Origin: Flavobacteriales bacterium
GTDB taxonomy: Bacteria; Bacteroidota; Bacteroidia; Flavobacteriales; Flavobacteriaceae
Length of the DNA: 64,000 nucleotides
Reading direction: 5' to 3'
NCBI GenBank assembly: GCA_018335925.1
Contig: JAGXRF010000080.1
Coordinates: 62,001 to 126,000, forward strand
Shown: positions 54,771 through 63,982 of the stretch, piece by piece
Layout: each line of letters begins with the position of its first letter
Numbering within the stretch: the stretch's first letter is position 1
Made by a program: the position numbers and the translations under genes
Notes under the pieces: generated by a model
Seen by the model: only the letters and a program-made list of their open reading frames with translations
Told to the model about the DNA's origin: nothing
Databases searched by the model: none

Positions 54771-55613
54771 ATGAAGGCTTCTATCCCGATTCGAACCAGG
54801 CATCTTTTTCAGGAGCTTGACCTACTCTTGATTACCAAACTTAAATCCATTTCTCTTGACCAATGGGATTGCCCTACTTTAGCAGGACATTGGACAGTCA
54901 AGCAGGTAGTGGCGCATTTATTGGATGGAAATCTAAGGTCAGTTTCCATAATCAGGGATGGTTTTTTCGGGGAAGATCCTGGGTTTATTTCATCAAAAGA
55001 GGATTTGGTTAGGTTTCTAAACAGGTTAAACGCAGACTGGGTAAGGGCCATGACTCGGCTTAGCCCTCAGGTATTAATTGCGTTGATGGAGGTAAGTGGA
55101 ATTGAATACAGAACGTTGATCAATAGCTTGAAGCCTTTCGAAAAGGCTCTTTTCAGTGTAGCTTGGGCAGGGGAGAGGGAGTCGTTCAATTGGTTTCATG
55201 TTGCAAGAGAATACACCGAAAAATGGCATCATACCCAACAGATTTTTCAAGCATTGGATCCCAAAGACCAGTCACTTTTCAGTGAACGACTTTATTTGCC
55301 CTATTTGGAGACTTCGTTCAGGGCTATGCCTTATCATTATCAGGATTTGGATGGTCCGAATGGCACACTAATCAAAATCACAATTACCGGGCAATTTTCT
55401 CATTCCTGGTGGTTAAAGCGAATGGATTTGGGATGGCAACTGCTTCCTTTTTCTAAACTTAAGCCAACTACCCAAGTAATGATTCCGGGAGAACTTGCTT
55501 GGAGAATGTTTACCCAAGGAGTTTCCGACGAAGAAAAAGTTGAGGGATTGACGTGTATGGGAAATCTGGAATTGGCTGAGCACTTTTTCCGGATGAGGGC
55601 GGTTATGGTGTAG
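54771..55613 (+). CDS. DinB-like/maleylpyruvate isomerase N-terminal domain protein
   Basis: The 280-residue protein has the four-helix DinB_2/MDMPI-N pattern. Motifs are LAGHWTVKQVVAHLLDGNLRSV (His in helix 2) and the later FNWFHVAREYTEKWHHTQQI with the metal-type His pair. The C-terminal ~100 residues (LIKITITGQFSHSWWLKR, GELAWRMFTQG) match the SCP2-like or MDMPI C-terminal fold. Members use thiol cofactors such as mycothiol or bacillithiol, or are uncharacterised. It begins 66 nt after the ardC terminator and is probably host DNA flanking the element. Confidence 0.75.
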   Translation: MKASIPIRTRHLFQELDLLLITKLKSISLDQWDCPTLAGHWTVKQVVAHLLDGNLRSVSIIRDGFFGEDPGFISSKEDLVRFLNRLNADWVRAMTRLSPQVLIALMEVSGIEYRTLINSLKPFEKALFSVAWAGERESFNWFHVAREYTEKWHHTQQIFQALDPKDQSLFSERLYLPYLETSFRAMPYHYQDLDGPNGTLIKITITGQFSHSWWLKRMDLGWQLLPFSKLKPTTQVMIPGELAWRMFTQGVSDEEKVEGLTCMGNLELAEHFFRMRAVMV

Positions 55614-55984
55614 CGGTTATTCTTTTCATTTTACTTTAGGCCAATCCTATCTTTTGGAATTTCCAAGTGGATTTGATTAGCCATTTGAAGATTGCATCAA
55701 GTGCCTCTAATTGTAGGATCAGTTATTGACACCTTGATTAAAAGGCACATTGTTTCGCAGGTTACTTTTCTCAAACTTCATCTTGAAATAAGGAGTATTT
55801 ATTGGCTGTTTTGTGAATTTTTCAAATCTTGGAAGTAGTACAGGATCAGGAGATCCTTTTTAAACCAGCTTGAACAGCAAGTTGACATTTCTTTATTAGA
55901 GTGGGTTTATGGCAATGAGGAAAGGATTGAAGAGGTTTGACCTGTATATTCCTTTTGTAAAGCGCACTATTCCCCTACAAGAAA
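55614..55984. other. Intergenic stretch, nothing recognised
   Basis: I see no gene, repeat or terminator in these ~370 bases. All frames are closed and AT-rich. Confidence 0.4.
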
Positions 55985-56428
55985 ATGGATCACAGATTTC
56001 AAGATAAAAAATACAGACTTGCTGATTTTCATAAGGAGGTCGCGGTACGCTGCCCTTCCTGTCATCGAAAAGCCATAGCCACAGTTGATTATGAGCAAAA
56101 GAAGGCAAAAATGATTTGTTCCTATTGTGGCCACCTAGAAACTAAAGAAACTCTACTTAACCACTTGGGTATGTTGGATTATTTCGAAACTTCGGCCAAC
56201 GTTTATTTTGATGCTGAACTTTGGTATTTATACCCATTTAAGGATGATTATTTTTTTGCTTACAATCACTCTCATCTCATTTATTTGGAACAATACATTG
56301 GTTCCAAATTAAGAGAACATAAAAATAGAACCCATTTCACGCTCTTAGAGAAGTTGCCAAAGTTTTATCATGAAGCCAAGAATAGAGAATCGCTTTTGAA
56401 ACTCATTGAAAAACTGAAAAGGAAGTAG
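55985..56428 (+). CDS. Zinc-ribbon protein of unknown function
   Basis: The N-terminal part has two Cys pairs, CPSCHRKA and CSYCGHLE, spaced ~24 residues apart as in a rubredoxin or zinc ribbon. The rest is rich in aromatic residues and His (FFAYNHSHLIYLEQYIG) and ends basic. A similar ribbon heads many uncharacterised Bacteroidota TFIIB-like small proteins. The reading frame is intact and the start has a purine-rich stretch (CCTACAAGAAA) before it. Function is unknown and the neighbours do not help. Confidence 0.65.
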   Translation: MDHRFQDKKYRLADFHKEVAVRCPSCHRKAIATVDYEQKKAKMICSYCGHLETKETLLNHLGMLDYFETSANVYFDAELWYLYPFKDDYFFAYNHSHLIYLEQYIGSKLREHKNRTHFTLLEKLPKFYHEAKNRESLLKLIEKLKRK

Positions 56429-56831
56429 ATTAGGGTGTAGGATTCTTTAAGCCTGGGCGAATGGATAGACTATTATTTGTAGGTGGATTGGACTGTCTTT
56501 CCTTTGCACAATTTAGTTCAGAAATTAAAGGGATGATTGGCTTAGGTTTTATTTAGCTACTTGGAGCCGAATCGGGAATTGGATTTGGATCAGGTTTGTC
56601 AATTGGTTTTTCTTTAAAGTAGGAGTCTTTTGCCTAAACAATTTTTGACTTTAATCCCCTTGAGTTTGGAGCTAGTATGATTTAATGGTTGTCATTTTAT
56701 GTCCAAGATTTGATAACGCTTCTTCATTCTGGTTTATGAACAAATTAATCCATGATATTGGAAGGAAAATATGACTTGGATCGTGGTTTTTCGAGTAGTT
56801 AATAGGTTTTACTTGGTTTAAAGTTTAAGGC
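56429..56831. other. Intergenic stretch, nothing recognised
   Basis: These ~400 bases contain no recognisable gene. A short glycine-rich frame (ESGIGFGSGLSIGF) near 56560-56610 may be a relic but is too short to assign. Confidence 0.35.
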
Positions 56832-57230
56832 ATGGGATTTAGGTTACAAAAAAGAGTGGGAGGAAACAGGGGCTTAGGAGTGAATATCAGCGGTTCCGGA
56901 TTTTCGACCAGTTACCGTTCTAAGTACGGGGCTATTGGTTCTAAAGGGTTTTCCATACGTACGGGCTTACCCGGCTTGACTTTCAGAAGTAATTGGGCTA
57001 AAGGAAACAGGAAAGGAAATGGGGCATCGGTACTTACCTTAATCCTGCTTACGCTCTTTTTATCCTACCTCGCGATCGTAGTCATTTATAATGTGATCAG
57101 ATTTTTTGGCTGGGTCATCACTGAAATTTACCATTTAGGGCTCAGGCTATATTTTCAATGGAAAGAGAAAAGGGCCGAAAAACTTAAATCAGAGCATCCG
57201 GATTCTGAACGGGAATTGCCCAGTCCTTAA
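56832..57230 (+). CDS. DUF4236-domain small membrane protein
   Basis: The N-terminus MGFRLQKRVGGNRGLGVNIS followed by a glycine-rich stretch (GSKGFSIRTGLPGLTF) is the DUF4236 signature, normally seen as a short N-terminal domain of unknown function. It is followed by a membrane helix (about 62-85; LTLILLTLFLSYLAIVVIYNVI) and a basic tail. The gene appears intact. DUF4236 genes often occur in phage or accessory regions; no function is known. Confidence 0.7.
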   Translation: MGFRLQKRVGGNRGLGVNISGSGFSTSYRSKYGAIGSKGFSIRTGLPGLTFRSNWAKGNRKGNGASVLTLILLTLFLSYLAIVVIYNVIRFFGWVITEIYHLGLRLYFQWKEKRAEKLKSEHPDSERELPSP

Positions 57231-57301
57231 GTGAGTATCCACTGGATTTGATGGGCTGTTTCTCTTGATTTGGAAGAGAATAATCTATTCGAATTGGAGC
57301 C

Positions 57302-57604
57302 TATTTTCCAGGCCAGAAAAGCCGATTTACAGTGTTCGAGTTTTATGAAGTTTTTAGGAAACAGGCCCATTTATACTCATACTTTTCTCATTCTTTTGGG
57401 GATCGACTTCTTTTGGGCAACATTTTTCCAATTAATTCTTTTCCTTCGAACGAACGATTTTTGTTTGAAACAGTCAAATTTCAAATGAATAGAGGGTTAG
57501 TTGATGAGATTTGTGGTGCCCCATTTATGGAACAGGTGCCAAAGAAATTTCCCGAAAAATGGAATCAAAAGAAGTATGAAGAAAAGGTGGTTGAATTTAC
57601 TTGA
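57302..57604 (+). pseudogene. Truncated gene, C-terminal fragment of an unrecognised protein
   Basis: A stop-free frame (PGQKSRFTVFEFYEVFRKQ, then YSYFSHSFGDRLLLGN and VPKKFPEKWNQKKYEE) ends seven bases before the next ATG. No start fits, and the frame simply runs in from non-coding sequence. An overlapping frame from 57270 may carry the preceding part. It looks like the last ~100 residues of a longer enzyme. I could not assign the family. Confidence 0.4.
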
Positions 57605-57610
57605 GGAAAA

Positions 57611-58234
57611 ATGACATCTGACGAAAAAAACTTTATTGTTCAGCAAGGGCTTCCAGATGAATTGCTGATGGATGCAAAAGGCCAATCCGTCAAACAAATT
57701 GTGGAGACTATGAAGTCAAACGGAAAAGTCTTTGCATACAACACTACACCTTGTGATCAATTTGGACATACCATTAGAACAAGGGCCGGCCATTGTGTGA
57801 TGTGTGACACTGCTAGAATAGCATTTATCCTCAGGCAAGTTTCTTTTGGGACAGTGTATATCGCAGGAAGTATTAATGGGCAATTGATTAAAATTGGAAC
57901 TACAAGCAGTAAGTTAATTAGGGCAGAGTCCTTAAACCGAACAAAATATGGAAGCCAGGATGATTGGGAAATTTTATTCAGCTTTAGGTGTTTAAACTCA
58001 GGTACAATTGAATTTGAAACCCAAAAAGTATTAAAACCTTATATGGCTGCAAATATCAACTATCTTCACGAAGGTCGAAGTCAAAAGTCGAATGAACTTT
58101 TCAGATGTAGCTATAAGCGAGCAAAAGACTCGATCTTACAGGTAATTGATGAATTGAATGTTGAAATTTTTGGACAGTCTGAAAAGGCTTTTCGGATAGA
58201 AGATTACAACTTTAGAACCTTGAGGAAATTGTGA
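57611..58234 (+). CDS. GIY-YIG/T5orf172-like protein
   Basis: The 207-residue protein has a small Cys motif (CVMCDTAR, with an earlier TTPCDQFGH). It is followed by a GIY-YIG-like core: GTVYIAGSINGQLIKIGTTSS, then RAESLNRTKYG, and a later Glu in IEFETQKVLKPYM. This layout matches T5orf172/Meiotically-upregulated-113-type domains, related to GIY-YIG nucleases but often without proven nuclease activity. The catalytic Tyr of the first motif appears as Tyr in VYI. Its role is unknown; a defence or mobile-element function would fit the setting. Confidence 0.6.
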   Translation: MTSDEKNFIVQQGLPDELLMDAKGQSVKQIVETMKSNGKVFAYNTTPCDQFGHTIRTRAGHCVMCDTARIAFILRQVSFGTVYIAGSINGQLIKIGTTSSKLIRAESLNRTKYGSQDDWEILFSFRCLNSGTIEFETQKVLKPYMAANINYLHEGRSQKSNELFRCSYKRAKDSILQVIDELNVEIFGQSEKAFRIEDYNFRTLRKL

Positions 58235-58827
58235 GGTAAAACTAAAGCTATGGCTCAGAATGATGTGAGTGTAGGATCCCATTTCTGTATTGGTACACTT
58301 GCATTTTTTTTAGTGATGCTAGTTTGTAGGTAGATCTATTTCTCTTGAATCCTCTACTCTATCAATTTGTTAAACTTTTTCAAACCCATTGTTTGGACAG
58401 GAAGATTCCTTACTTGCTTTTGGGTAAAGAATTGAATCGTGCTCTTTTTTCCTGATTGATACAAATTTGGAGATCGGTTTTCATATATTTTATATGATTC
58501 AGGGATGATTTGAATGTGCTTTGTTCCTAGGTGGCAATTTCTTAGGTAGCGTAATTTGGTTTAAAAAATAGCTCCAAGTATCATTAATTTCCTGCGCTCT
58601 TCCTTATTTATTACTTACTGCTTTTTTAATAGTCGATATCCTTATGGAAGTCGAAACTATTTCAAATGTTAGGTAACAGGTTTGTTACCTGTTTCACCTA
58701 AAAATCCTAGTAATAGCCATTTTTTTTCATTAAATTATTATCAGTAAAGCATCTAGCTGCTCAAAAACCTATTTATTTAAGTATATCATGGGATATTAGG
58801 TATTTTAACTCTTTCTATTTCACGGCT
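58235..58827. other. Intergenic stretch with a small palindrome
   Basis: No gene is seen in ~590 bases. The only structure is AGGTAAC-N6-GTTACCT at 58671-58690, about 140 bp before the MORN-type gene. It has no T-run and may be an operator. Confidence 0.4.
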
Positions 58828-59070
58828 ATGGAAATCGTAGAAAAAGAATCTTTCTTTGAGAATGGAAACCCAAAATATAGGGTTACTTACGATTTTAAAA
58901 ATCAAAGAAACAACATGGAGTTTTTCTATGAAAATGGTCAGGTAAAATGGAGAGGAAGGTTCAACCATGGAAAAGAGGATGGAGAATGGATTTACTACTT
59001 CGAGGACGGGAAAGTGTTTTGTAGAGAAAATTGGAAGAATGGGGTGAAAGTAGATTGTTTTCTTGAATAG
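58828..59070 (+). CDS. Small MORN-type repeat protein (YwqK-like)
   Basis: The 80-residue protein contains about three units of the form F-Y/F-E-N/D-G-x-x-K-x-x: SFFENGNPKYRVTYD, EFFYENGQVKWRGRF and YYFEDGKVFCRENWKNG. These MORN_2/YwqK-type repeats occur in secreted or antitoxin-like proteins of Bacteroidota. No signal peptide is visible. The frame is intact but isolated, with no obvious partner. Confidence 0.65.
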   Translation: MEIVEKESFFENGNPKYRVTYDFKNQRNNMEFFYENGQVKWRGRFNHGKEDGEWIYYFEDGKVFCRENWKNGVKVDCFLE

Positions 59071-59793
59071 ATTTTTGCATTTAAGCTGTTAAAGCTAGAA
59101 ACCAATGACCTAAGATTTGAAGTTCAATGGATAGCTGGTAAGTGATTGGATGGTGTAGGGAGACAATTTCTCACTTATCTAAAATCGAAACTTGAATGAT
59201 GTTATCAAAATCAAGATTTTAATGATCAATTGGAGTAGGTAGGATAAGTCTCCTTGGATTACTAATACTGGATTTTGCACCGAACGATTACTTTTTTTAA
59301 GTACAGGGGTGGTTGAGGTATTATGATCAATTGATGATTGGTTATTACAAGTCAATGGTCTGTAAACTCCACGCAGTAACCAATTCAACTTCAGGGGTAT
59401 ATCCATTTTCCTATAGGTAAAGAACCAGAGAGGATATTTTAAAGGGTCTTAAGTATTGGTAAGATTACATCAGATTTGTTGGTGTGACCCACAATCTTGG
59501 TATGTCTCAGTCTATTCTTTGTAATAGGGATATAGGATCAAGGCTAAATACCGATATGTTAGGATAGAAGAAATACATAATTTAAAAATATTGATTGAAT
59601 TGATATTTATCATAAAGCTCTATGAGGGTAGAGAAAATGATCTTTTCCTCAGTGTTAGTATAGCCTAGGTGGTACCTTCCAAACACTATTTAATTGCCTA
59701 TCCAAGAATCAAAATTGACAGACAGAATTACCTAAAGATCACTTAGAATTAACGTGACAATAGAGAAATGCTAGCTGCTGCGCACGATGTGCT
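59071..59793. other. Degenerate region, nothing assignable
   Basis: These ~720 bases hold short open frames with no recognisable motif on either strand. The downstream helicase relic may extend into it, but no helicase motif I and II could be found. Confidence 0.35.
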
Positions 59794-60540
59794 CAAAAAG
59801 ACACCGACTTTGCAGCCTATTCTACTGGAGACTTTGAGATTCTGAATCCTGAATTTGCCAATTTCTCCTCTCCAAAACCATTTTTGGGACAGACCTCTCC
59901 GCTTTCCAACGGATTCAATTTTTCCCTAGCTTACCTCAAAAGTATCCTAGATTTAAATAAAAATGAGAAAGGCTGTCTTGGCAATTATGGATATTCCTAT
60001 TATGACATCTTATCTATCGGACAGGCCCAAAGCCTGCCGGTATTGGATGGGAAGATGGATTTGGGAATAACTTGATTTTCCTATTCGATTTGGATAATAC
60101 AAAGGGTTTTGAATTTGATCGAATGATTATCATCAACTATTTTGATGGGATTCTACCCAATCCAGATTAAGCTTGTGAAGAATTGTTTACAGATATCTTA
60201 AAACTCTATGTAGCCATGACAATAGCCAAGCGCGAGCTAGTTATTTCTTTCAATGAGAAGGTTTCTTCTCTTTTCAAAGATTCCTCATAATTCTTTACTC
60301 AAGACAAATAGATTGAACATGTGGCCTTTGATCAGATTGGTACTTATGAAGTTCCTGAGGCGAAAATTGTGAGATCGGAAACGGATATAAAAAACTGAAA
60401 GGGAAGGAATTACTCTATACCCACAGAGCGATTGGGCTTTCACCTGAAGCTCAATAAAAGCTCATAGATGTGGTAAACGGCAATGATACCACAGATCAAA
60501 AAACAATGTATTTTCTTATCGTACCATCTGTATCATAAAG
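59794..60540 (+). pseudogene. Relic of a UvrD/Rep-type helicase C-terminal region, copy 1
   Basis: From 59794 one frame gives TDFAAYSTGDFEILNPEF and YGYSYYDILSIGQAQSLPVL. After a shift near 60075 another frame gives KGFEFDRMIIINYFDGILPNPD (helicase motif V), a TAA, and LYVAMTIAKRELVISF (motif VI, usually VAMTRAK). The frame then ends at TAA 60288-60290. Further downstream KELLYTHRAIGLSPE is readable with more stops. Motifs I-IV are missing. The family assignment rests on the KGxEFD and LYVAMTxAK motifs in the right order. Confidence 0.6.
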
Positions 60541-60797
60541 ACTCAGATTGAATCAAAGGTGATGGATTTGCCCCAATTGACAAAGGTTTTTGGTCCAGTT
60601 GTTTTTCCTGAAATTGAAAGTCGCTTAAAAGAGAATTGATGACATGAACTTAGGTCATAATTTATATGTTTAAAAAATTCTTCTCACCTTTATTAAGATC
60701 TTATACCTAGTCAAGGTAAAAAGAGTTGAGAATTTGATGAAAGTGATAAAATCACCATTCTATAGCAAAGTTCAACTTATAATGCAACCTTAATTTC

Positions 60798-61286
60798 ATG
60801 GAAAACCTAAAAAGTATTATTGATGAGCATCTTTTGTGGCTTAATGATAAAGAAGGTGGCAAAAAAGCAATTCTTGAAGGATTGGATTTGAAAGGAGCTG
60901 ATTTGAAAGGTGTTATTTTGAGGGGAGCAAACTTAAATCGAGTTAATTTAAGTGGGGCAGATTTAACTGGTGCAGATTTAAGTGCCGCTTATCTGATTGA
61001 TGCGATTTTAATCGATGCTAAATTGATTGAAGCTAAATTAAATGATGCTGAATTAAGGCGAGCGGATTTTTGTGGAGCAGATTTTTCAGGTGCCAATTGT
61101 GAAAATGCAAATTTTAGAGAAGCATATCTATTAGATGTAAACTTTAAAAATGCTAATTTGAATAAAGCGAATTTTTTGGGAGCAATTCAAAACGAACATT
61201 TTTTTACACTTTTTATTGATTCAGATCGCCTAAAAAAAGATCCATATTTCGAAAGAAAGTATTTCGAATACCTGCAAAGGTTTTAA
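60798..61286 (+). CDS. Pentapeptide-repeat protein
   Basis: Between residues ~25 and 135 the sequence is built of five-residue units A(D/N)LxG/A: LKGADLKGVILRGANLNRV, LSGADLTGADLSAAY, and AKLIEAKLNDAEL, giving a right-handed quadrilateral beta-helix. Some such proteins mimic DNA and protect gyrase; others are structural or effector parts. The last ~25 residues (DSDRLKKDPYFERKYFEYL) are non-repetitive. No signal peptide is visible. The gene lies exactly between the two helicase relics. Confidence 0.85.
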   Translation: MENLKSIIDEHLLWLNDKEGGKKAILEGLDLKGADLKGVILRGANLNRVNLSGADLTGADLSAAYLIDAILIDAKLIEAKLNDAELRRADFCGADFSGANCENANFREAYLLDVNFKNANLNKANFLGAIQNEHFFTLFIDSDRLKKDPYFERKYFEYLQRF

Positions 61287-61310
61287 TTTTCTTTAAACTA
61301 TCCTATTGGT

Positions 61311-61538
61311 TTACATAATGTAAATAAAAACAACGAAGGCAGTACTGCCTATTATGGGTATTCCTACTTCGATATTCTATCCATCGAACAACCTCAAAAC
61401 CTGCCTCTATTGAATAGGAAGTTGGATTTCGATGTGAACTCAATTTTCTTTTCTGATTTGGAAAATTTCATGGGTTGTGAATTTGACCGAATGATCATTA
61501 TCAATTGTGATGAATGAATTCTACCCAATCCAGATTAA
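61311..61538 (+). pseudogene. Relic of the UvrD/Rep-type helicase region, copy 2
   Basis: The frame reads YYGYSYFDILSIEQPQNLPL and LENFMGCEFDRMIIINCDE, stop, ILPNPD, stop. It aligns closely with copy 1 (YGYSYYDILSIGQAQSLPV; KGFEFDRMIIINYFDGILPNPD). It begins 25 nt after the pentapeptide gene stop. In this copy the two parts are in one frame, showing that the frameshift in copy 1 came later or independently. Confidence 0.6.
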
Positions 61539-61732
61539 TTAATAGAAGTATGGTGAAGAGAAATCTTACTGCTCTATGTGGACTTCAAGAGATAAAAATT
61601 CTATCCTTGATTGCACTTTTAAAGACAATTGCCGTCACTCAATTTTTTCCATTTACCATACTGCAAATGTTGTTTTAACTTGTGTGGAAATTATAATGAA
61701 TCATTTTTCGAATGTTTTTAAATTAACAAAAG

Positions 61733-62710
61733 ATGGTAAATCCAAAAGAAAGACTTTCTTTCAAATCTCAAGAATTAATACAAGCCGAACCTGCACTACT
61801 TTACTCTCAAAACAAGAAGGTGGTTTACGCTTTGGCATGCCCGCCTGATTCTGTTCATAGTGGGGATATTGAATATTCAAGATGGGGAAAAATGGAATTA
61901 CCTGAAAGGTTGAATGTTTCTTTAATGCCTTCTATAGCAGTTGTTAAGGATGGATTTTTCGATTATGCTCCTCATGATCAAAGTCAATTAGCAAAAGAGT
62001 GGCATTTGAATTTCGCAGATGAGGATTTGTTTGTAGCCTACGGGAGTGATCTTTTTGCCCAGGATGAAATGCAAGTTGCAGAACATCCAATTTTAGCTTC
62101 ACTCAAGCAAAAATTAACTGCTCTCAATATAGATGGTTTAACCAAGGAAGGTGGAAACCCTACCCCGATTTTAATTTCTGGAGTAGAGAGAAGGTGTTTC
62201 GTAAAGACGGATTGTAACCCGGATGAAGGACGACCTTATGGATTATATGGAAACGAATTTGGTTGGGTGGCAGAGGATGTGGTTAGAAGAGCTACAGTGG
62301 TTTTAAATCCACCCACCATAACCAACTTTATTGCCATTACTGCTCCTTACGGGGGTGTTGGGAAATATTCTTTCGATGAAATTGACTATATTCTTAATAC
62401 AGCTTTTAGCGGATTTAGAGCCGCTGTTATAGAATCAGGCTCATTGCCTTCAATTATTCATTCCGGTTATTGGGGGTGCGGTGCTTATGGAGGAAACAGA
62501 ATACTAATGACTTGGCTTCAGGTTGTTGCAGCAAATTTAGCAGGAGTCAGTCAATTAGTTTTTCATACAGGAGAGCCAGACAATGGAGATTTAGCAAAAT
62601 CCTGGAAAGAAATTGAAGTTATTTTTGAAAAAGATTCCTACCTGATTAAAGACTTTATTGAAAAGGTTGTGGAATTGGGCTTTGAATGGGGAGAAAGCGA
62701 TGGGAATTGA
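61733..62710 (+). CDS. Putative poly(ADP-ribose) glycohydrolase-like (macro-fold) protein
   Basis: The 325-residue protein is intact and soluble. Near the C-terminus IIHSGYWGCGAYGGNRILMTWLQ closely resembles the segment (T-G-N-W-G-C-G-A-F-G-G) that follows the catalytic part in poly(ADP-ribose) glycohydrolases. It is followed by VFHTGEPDNGDL. The canonical catalytic loop GGG-x6-8-QEE is not visible; the earlier glycine-rich part reads APYGGVGKYSFDEID. It may therefore be a divergent or binding-only relative. Other conserved parts are GLYGNEFGWVAEDVVRRATVVLNPP. Neighbours are relics, so context gives no partner. Confidence 0.45.
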   Translation: MVNPKERLSFKSQELIQAEPALLYSQNKKVVYALACPPDSVHSGDIEYSRWGKMELPERLNVSLMPSIAVVKDGFFDYAPHDQSQLAKEWHLNFADEDLFVAYGSDLFAQDEMQVAEHPILASLKQKLTALNIDGLTKEGGNPTPILISGVERRCFVKTDCNPDEGRPYGLYGNEFGWVAEDVVRRATVVLNPPTITNFIAITAPYGGVGKYSFDEIDYILNTAFSGFRAAVIESGSLPSIIHSGYWGCGAYGGNRILMTWLQVVAANLAGVSQLVFHTGEPDNGDLAKSWKEIEVIFEKDSYLIKDFIEKVVELGFEWGESDGN

Positions 62711-63406
62711 ACTAAATGACTTAATGTATAAGTATGTATCAGAAAGCAGATTCTACACTTTGGCTCGTATGGCCTCCGATTTAATTTTGAGCGAAATAAG
62801 TTGAGAATGAGATTGTTCAAATAGCTGTGTTAAAATTTAAACCATTAAATTTTGACTATGAAAGAAAACAAAGAAGAGTTTGATTTCAAGGCTTTCGCCA
62901 AGCATGCCTTTTTTGCCTTCAGTCAGGAAAGTGGGTATTCCTAAGACAGGCCCCTTTCCAATTAGGTGTATTTGGGGGAGGTGTGGGCTTAAAAAGTCAA
63001 GAAATTTCTATCTGAAATTTTTGAAATCTGAAGATCCATTTATTTCAACCCGAAATTTCTCCCTTCGAATTCGATTTTTCCTCATTCCCCCTCAAAAAAT
63101 ACCCATTACCCGGTATTTTTTCATCACTAATATTCCCTTTCTTAGCAAAACGAAGCTTTTGATACCAAGCCAATCGATTGTTGAATAAGCCTCTATGGAT
63201 TTCTGGTATTAAGTTTTCTACTGCATGATCGCCTTCTCTTCAAGGAAGCTTGTCACGCAGGATTTCGGGAAGGATTGGGGTGAGTTGGTGAAGCCAATTA
63301 CAAATTGGTAAGAATATAAGGGTGAAGTTTCAAACTCACCCAGCATCCAACTGAACTTCAGAGATGGTGAGTAGATAACACGCCTAGAGGGGTCTCTTAT
63401 GAGGGA
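62711..63406. other. Degenerate stretch with unassigned fragments
   Basis: A start MKENKEEFDFKAFAKHAFF at 62858 is open for only 28 codons and slightly resembles an IS256-type transposase N-terminus. The rest has frequent stops. Nothing else is assignable. The material separates the truncated ATPase gene from its missing 5' part. Confidence 0.35.
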
Positions 63407-63853
63407 TTGAACAGAAAGGGTGAAAAATCTCAATTCTGGATTTTACGCAAAAACAACAAAGTTTCTGCCATCCATTTTTATGGAATAAATAACCCTATAC
63501 AATCGTCCTATGAATTGCTTTGGCGAGAAATAAAGGAATGGGAAAATAATTCGGGTATAACTATTCAAAACACACTAAGACGAATTCTTGAAAACTATTT
63601 CAGCATTTTAGGAAGCAAACGAGATGATGTTTTAATAAATAAGTTTTCAACTCAAGAAGAAAGAGAAATTTGCAGGTCTTTATTAAGTTGGGCAAATGAG
63701 GGTTCTCATACCTTGCCTGATGATTTATTTATTGAAGCTCCTGACGGAACTATTACTAAATACTTGGAAGTGTTTAAAAATATATTTAGCCACACAGAAA
63801 ATATTGGTCATTACAATATGATGATGGGGATTGGCGAAGAAATTGAAGTGTAG
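63407..63853 (+). pseudogene. C-terminal fragment of an AAA_13-type ATPase (PrrC/RloC-like or related)
   Basis: The product reads FWILRKNNKVSAIHFYGINNPIQSSYELLWREIKEW, NTLRRILENYFSILG, CRSLLSWANEGSHTLPDDLF and HYNMMMGIGEE. This is the characteristic end of AAA_13 ATPases, proteins of ~700-800 aa often linked to phage-exclusion anticodon nucleases. Only ~145 residues are left and no ATG begins the frame (the first possible start is TTG). The Walker motifs are absent. It is a remnant. Confidence 0.55.
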
Positions 63854-63878
63854 CTATGATAAAAAATCCAAGAGGTAT

Positions 63879-63921
63879 AGTATGGTTAACTTTGCAATGG
63901 AGTTGCAAAGTTAACCATACT
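63879..63921. repeat. Perfect 19-bp-arm inverted repeat with 5-nt loop
   Basis: AGTATGGTTAACTTTGCAA, loop TGGAG, then the exact reverse complement. The arms contain TAACTTTG, which resembles the Bacteroidota -7 element in both directions. No T-run follows, so termination is not the obvious function. It may be an end or regulatory palindrome of a mobile element that continues past the window. Confidence 0.75.
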
Positions 63922-63938
63922 TCATTAGATTTCAAAAT

Positions 63939-63982
63939 GTCCAGTTTTTTTGCTAATAAACTGGACAAATTAACTATCTTTG
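63939..63982 (+). promoter_or_regulatory. Candidate promoter with overlapping operator-like palindrome
   Basis: TATCTTTG (63975-63982) is an exact -7 consensus. A TTG at 63950-63952 lies 22 nt before it. GTCCAGTTT and AAACTGGAC (63939-63966) form a perfect 9-bp palindrome around the TTG. Transcription would start near 63990 and read out of the window. The palindrome suggests autoregulation of the unseen gene. Confidence 0.5.

Noticed and set aside
57270..57488. Overlapping open frame upstream of the truncated gene
   Set aside because: Composition changes within it and only the first part could be protein-like; probably a shifted piece of the same relic, not a separate gene.
62858..62941. Possible IS256-type transposase N-terminus
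   Set aside because: Only 28 codons, weak resemblance and no further transposase sequence; kept only as a remark in the gap entry.
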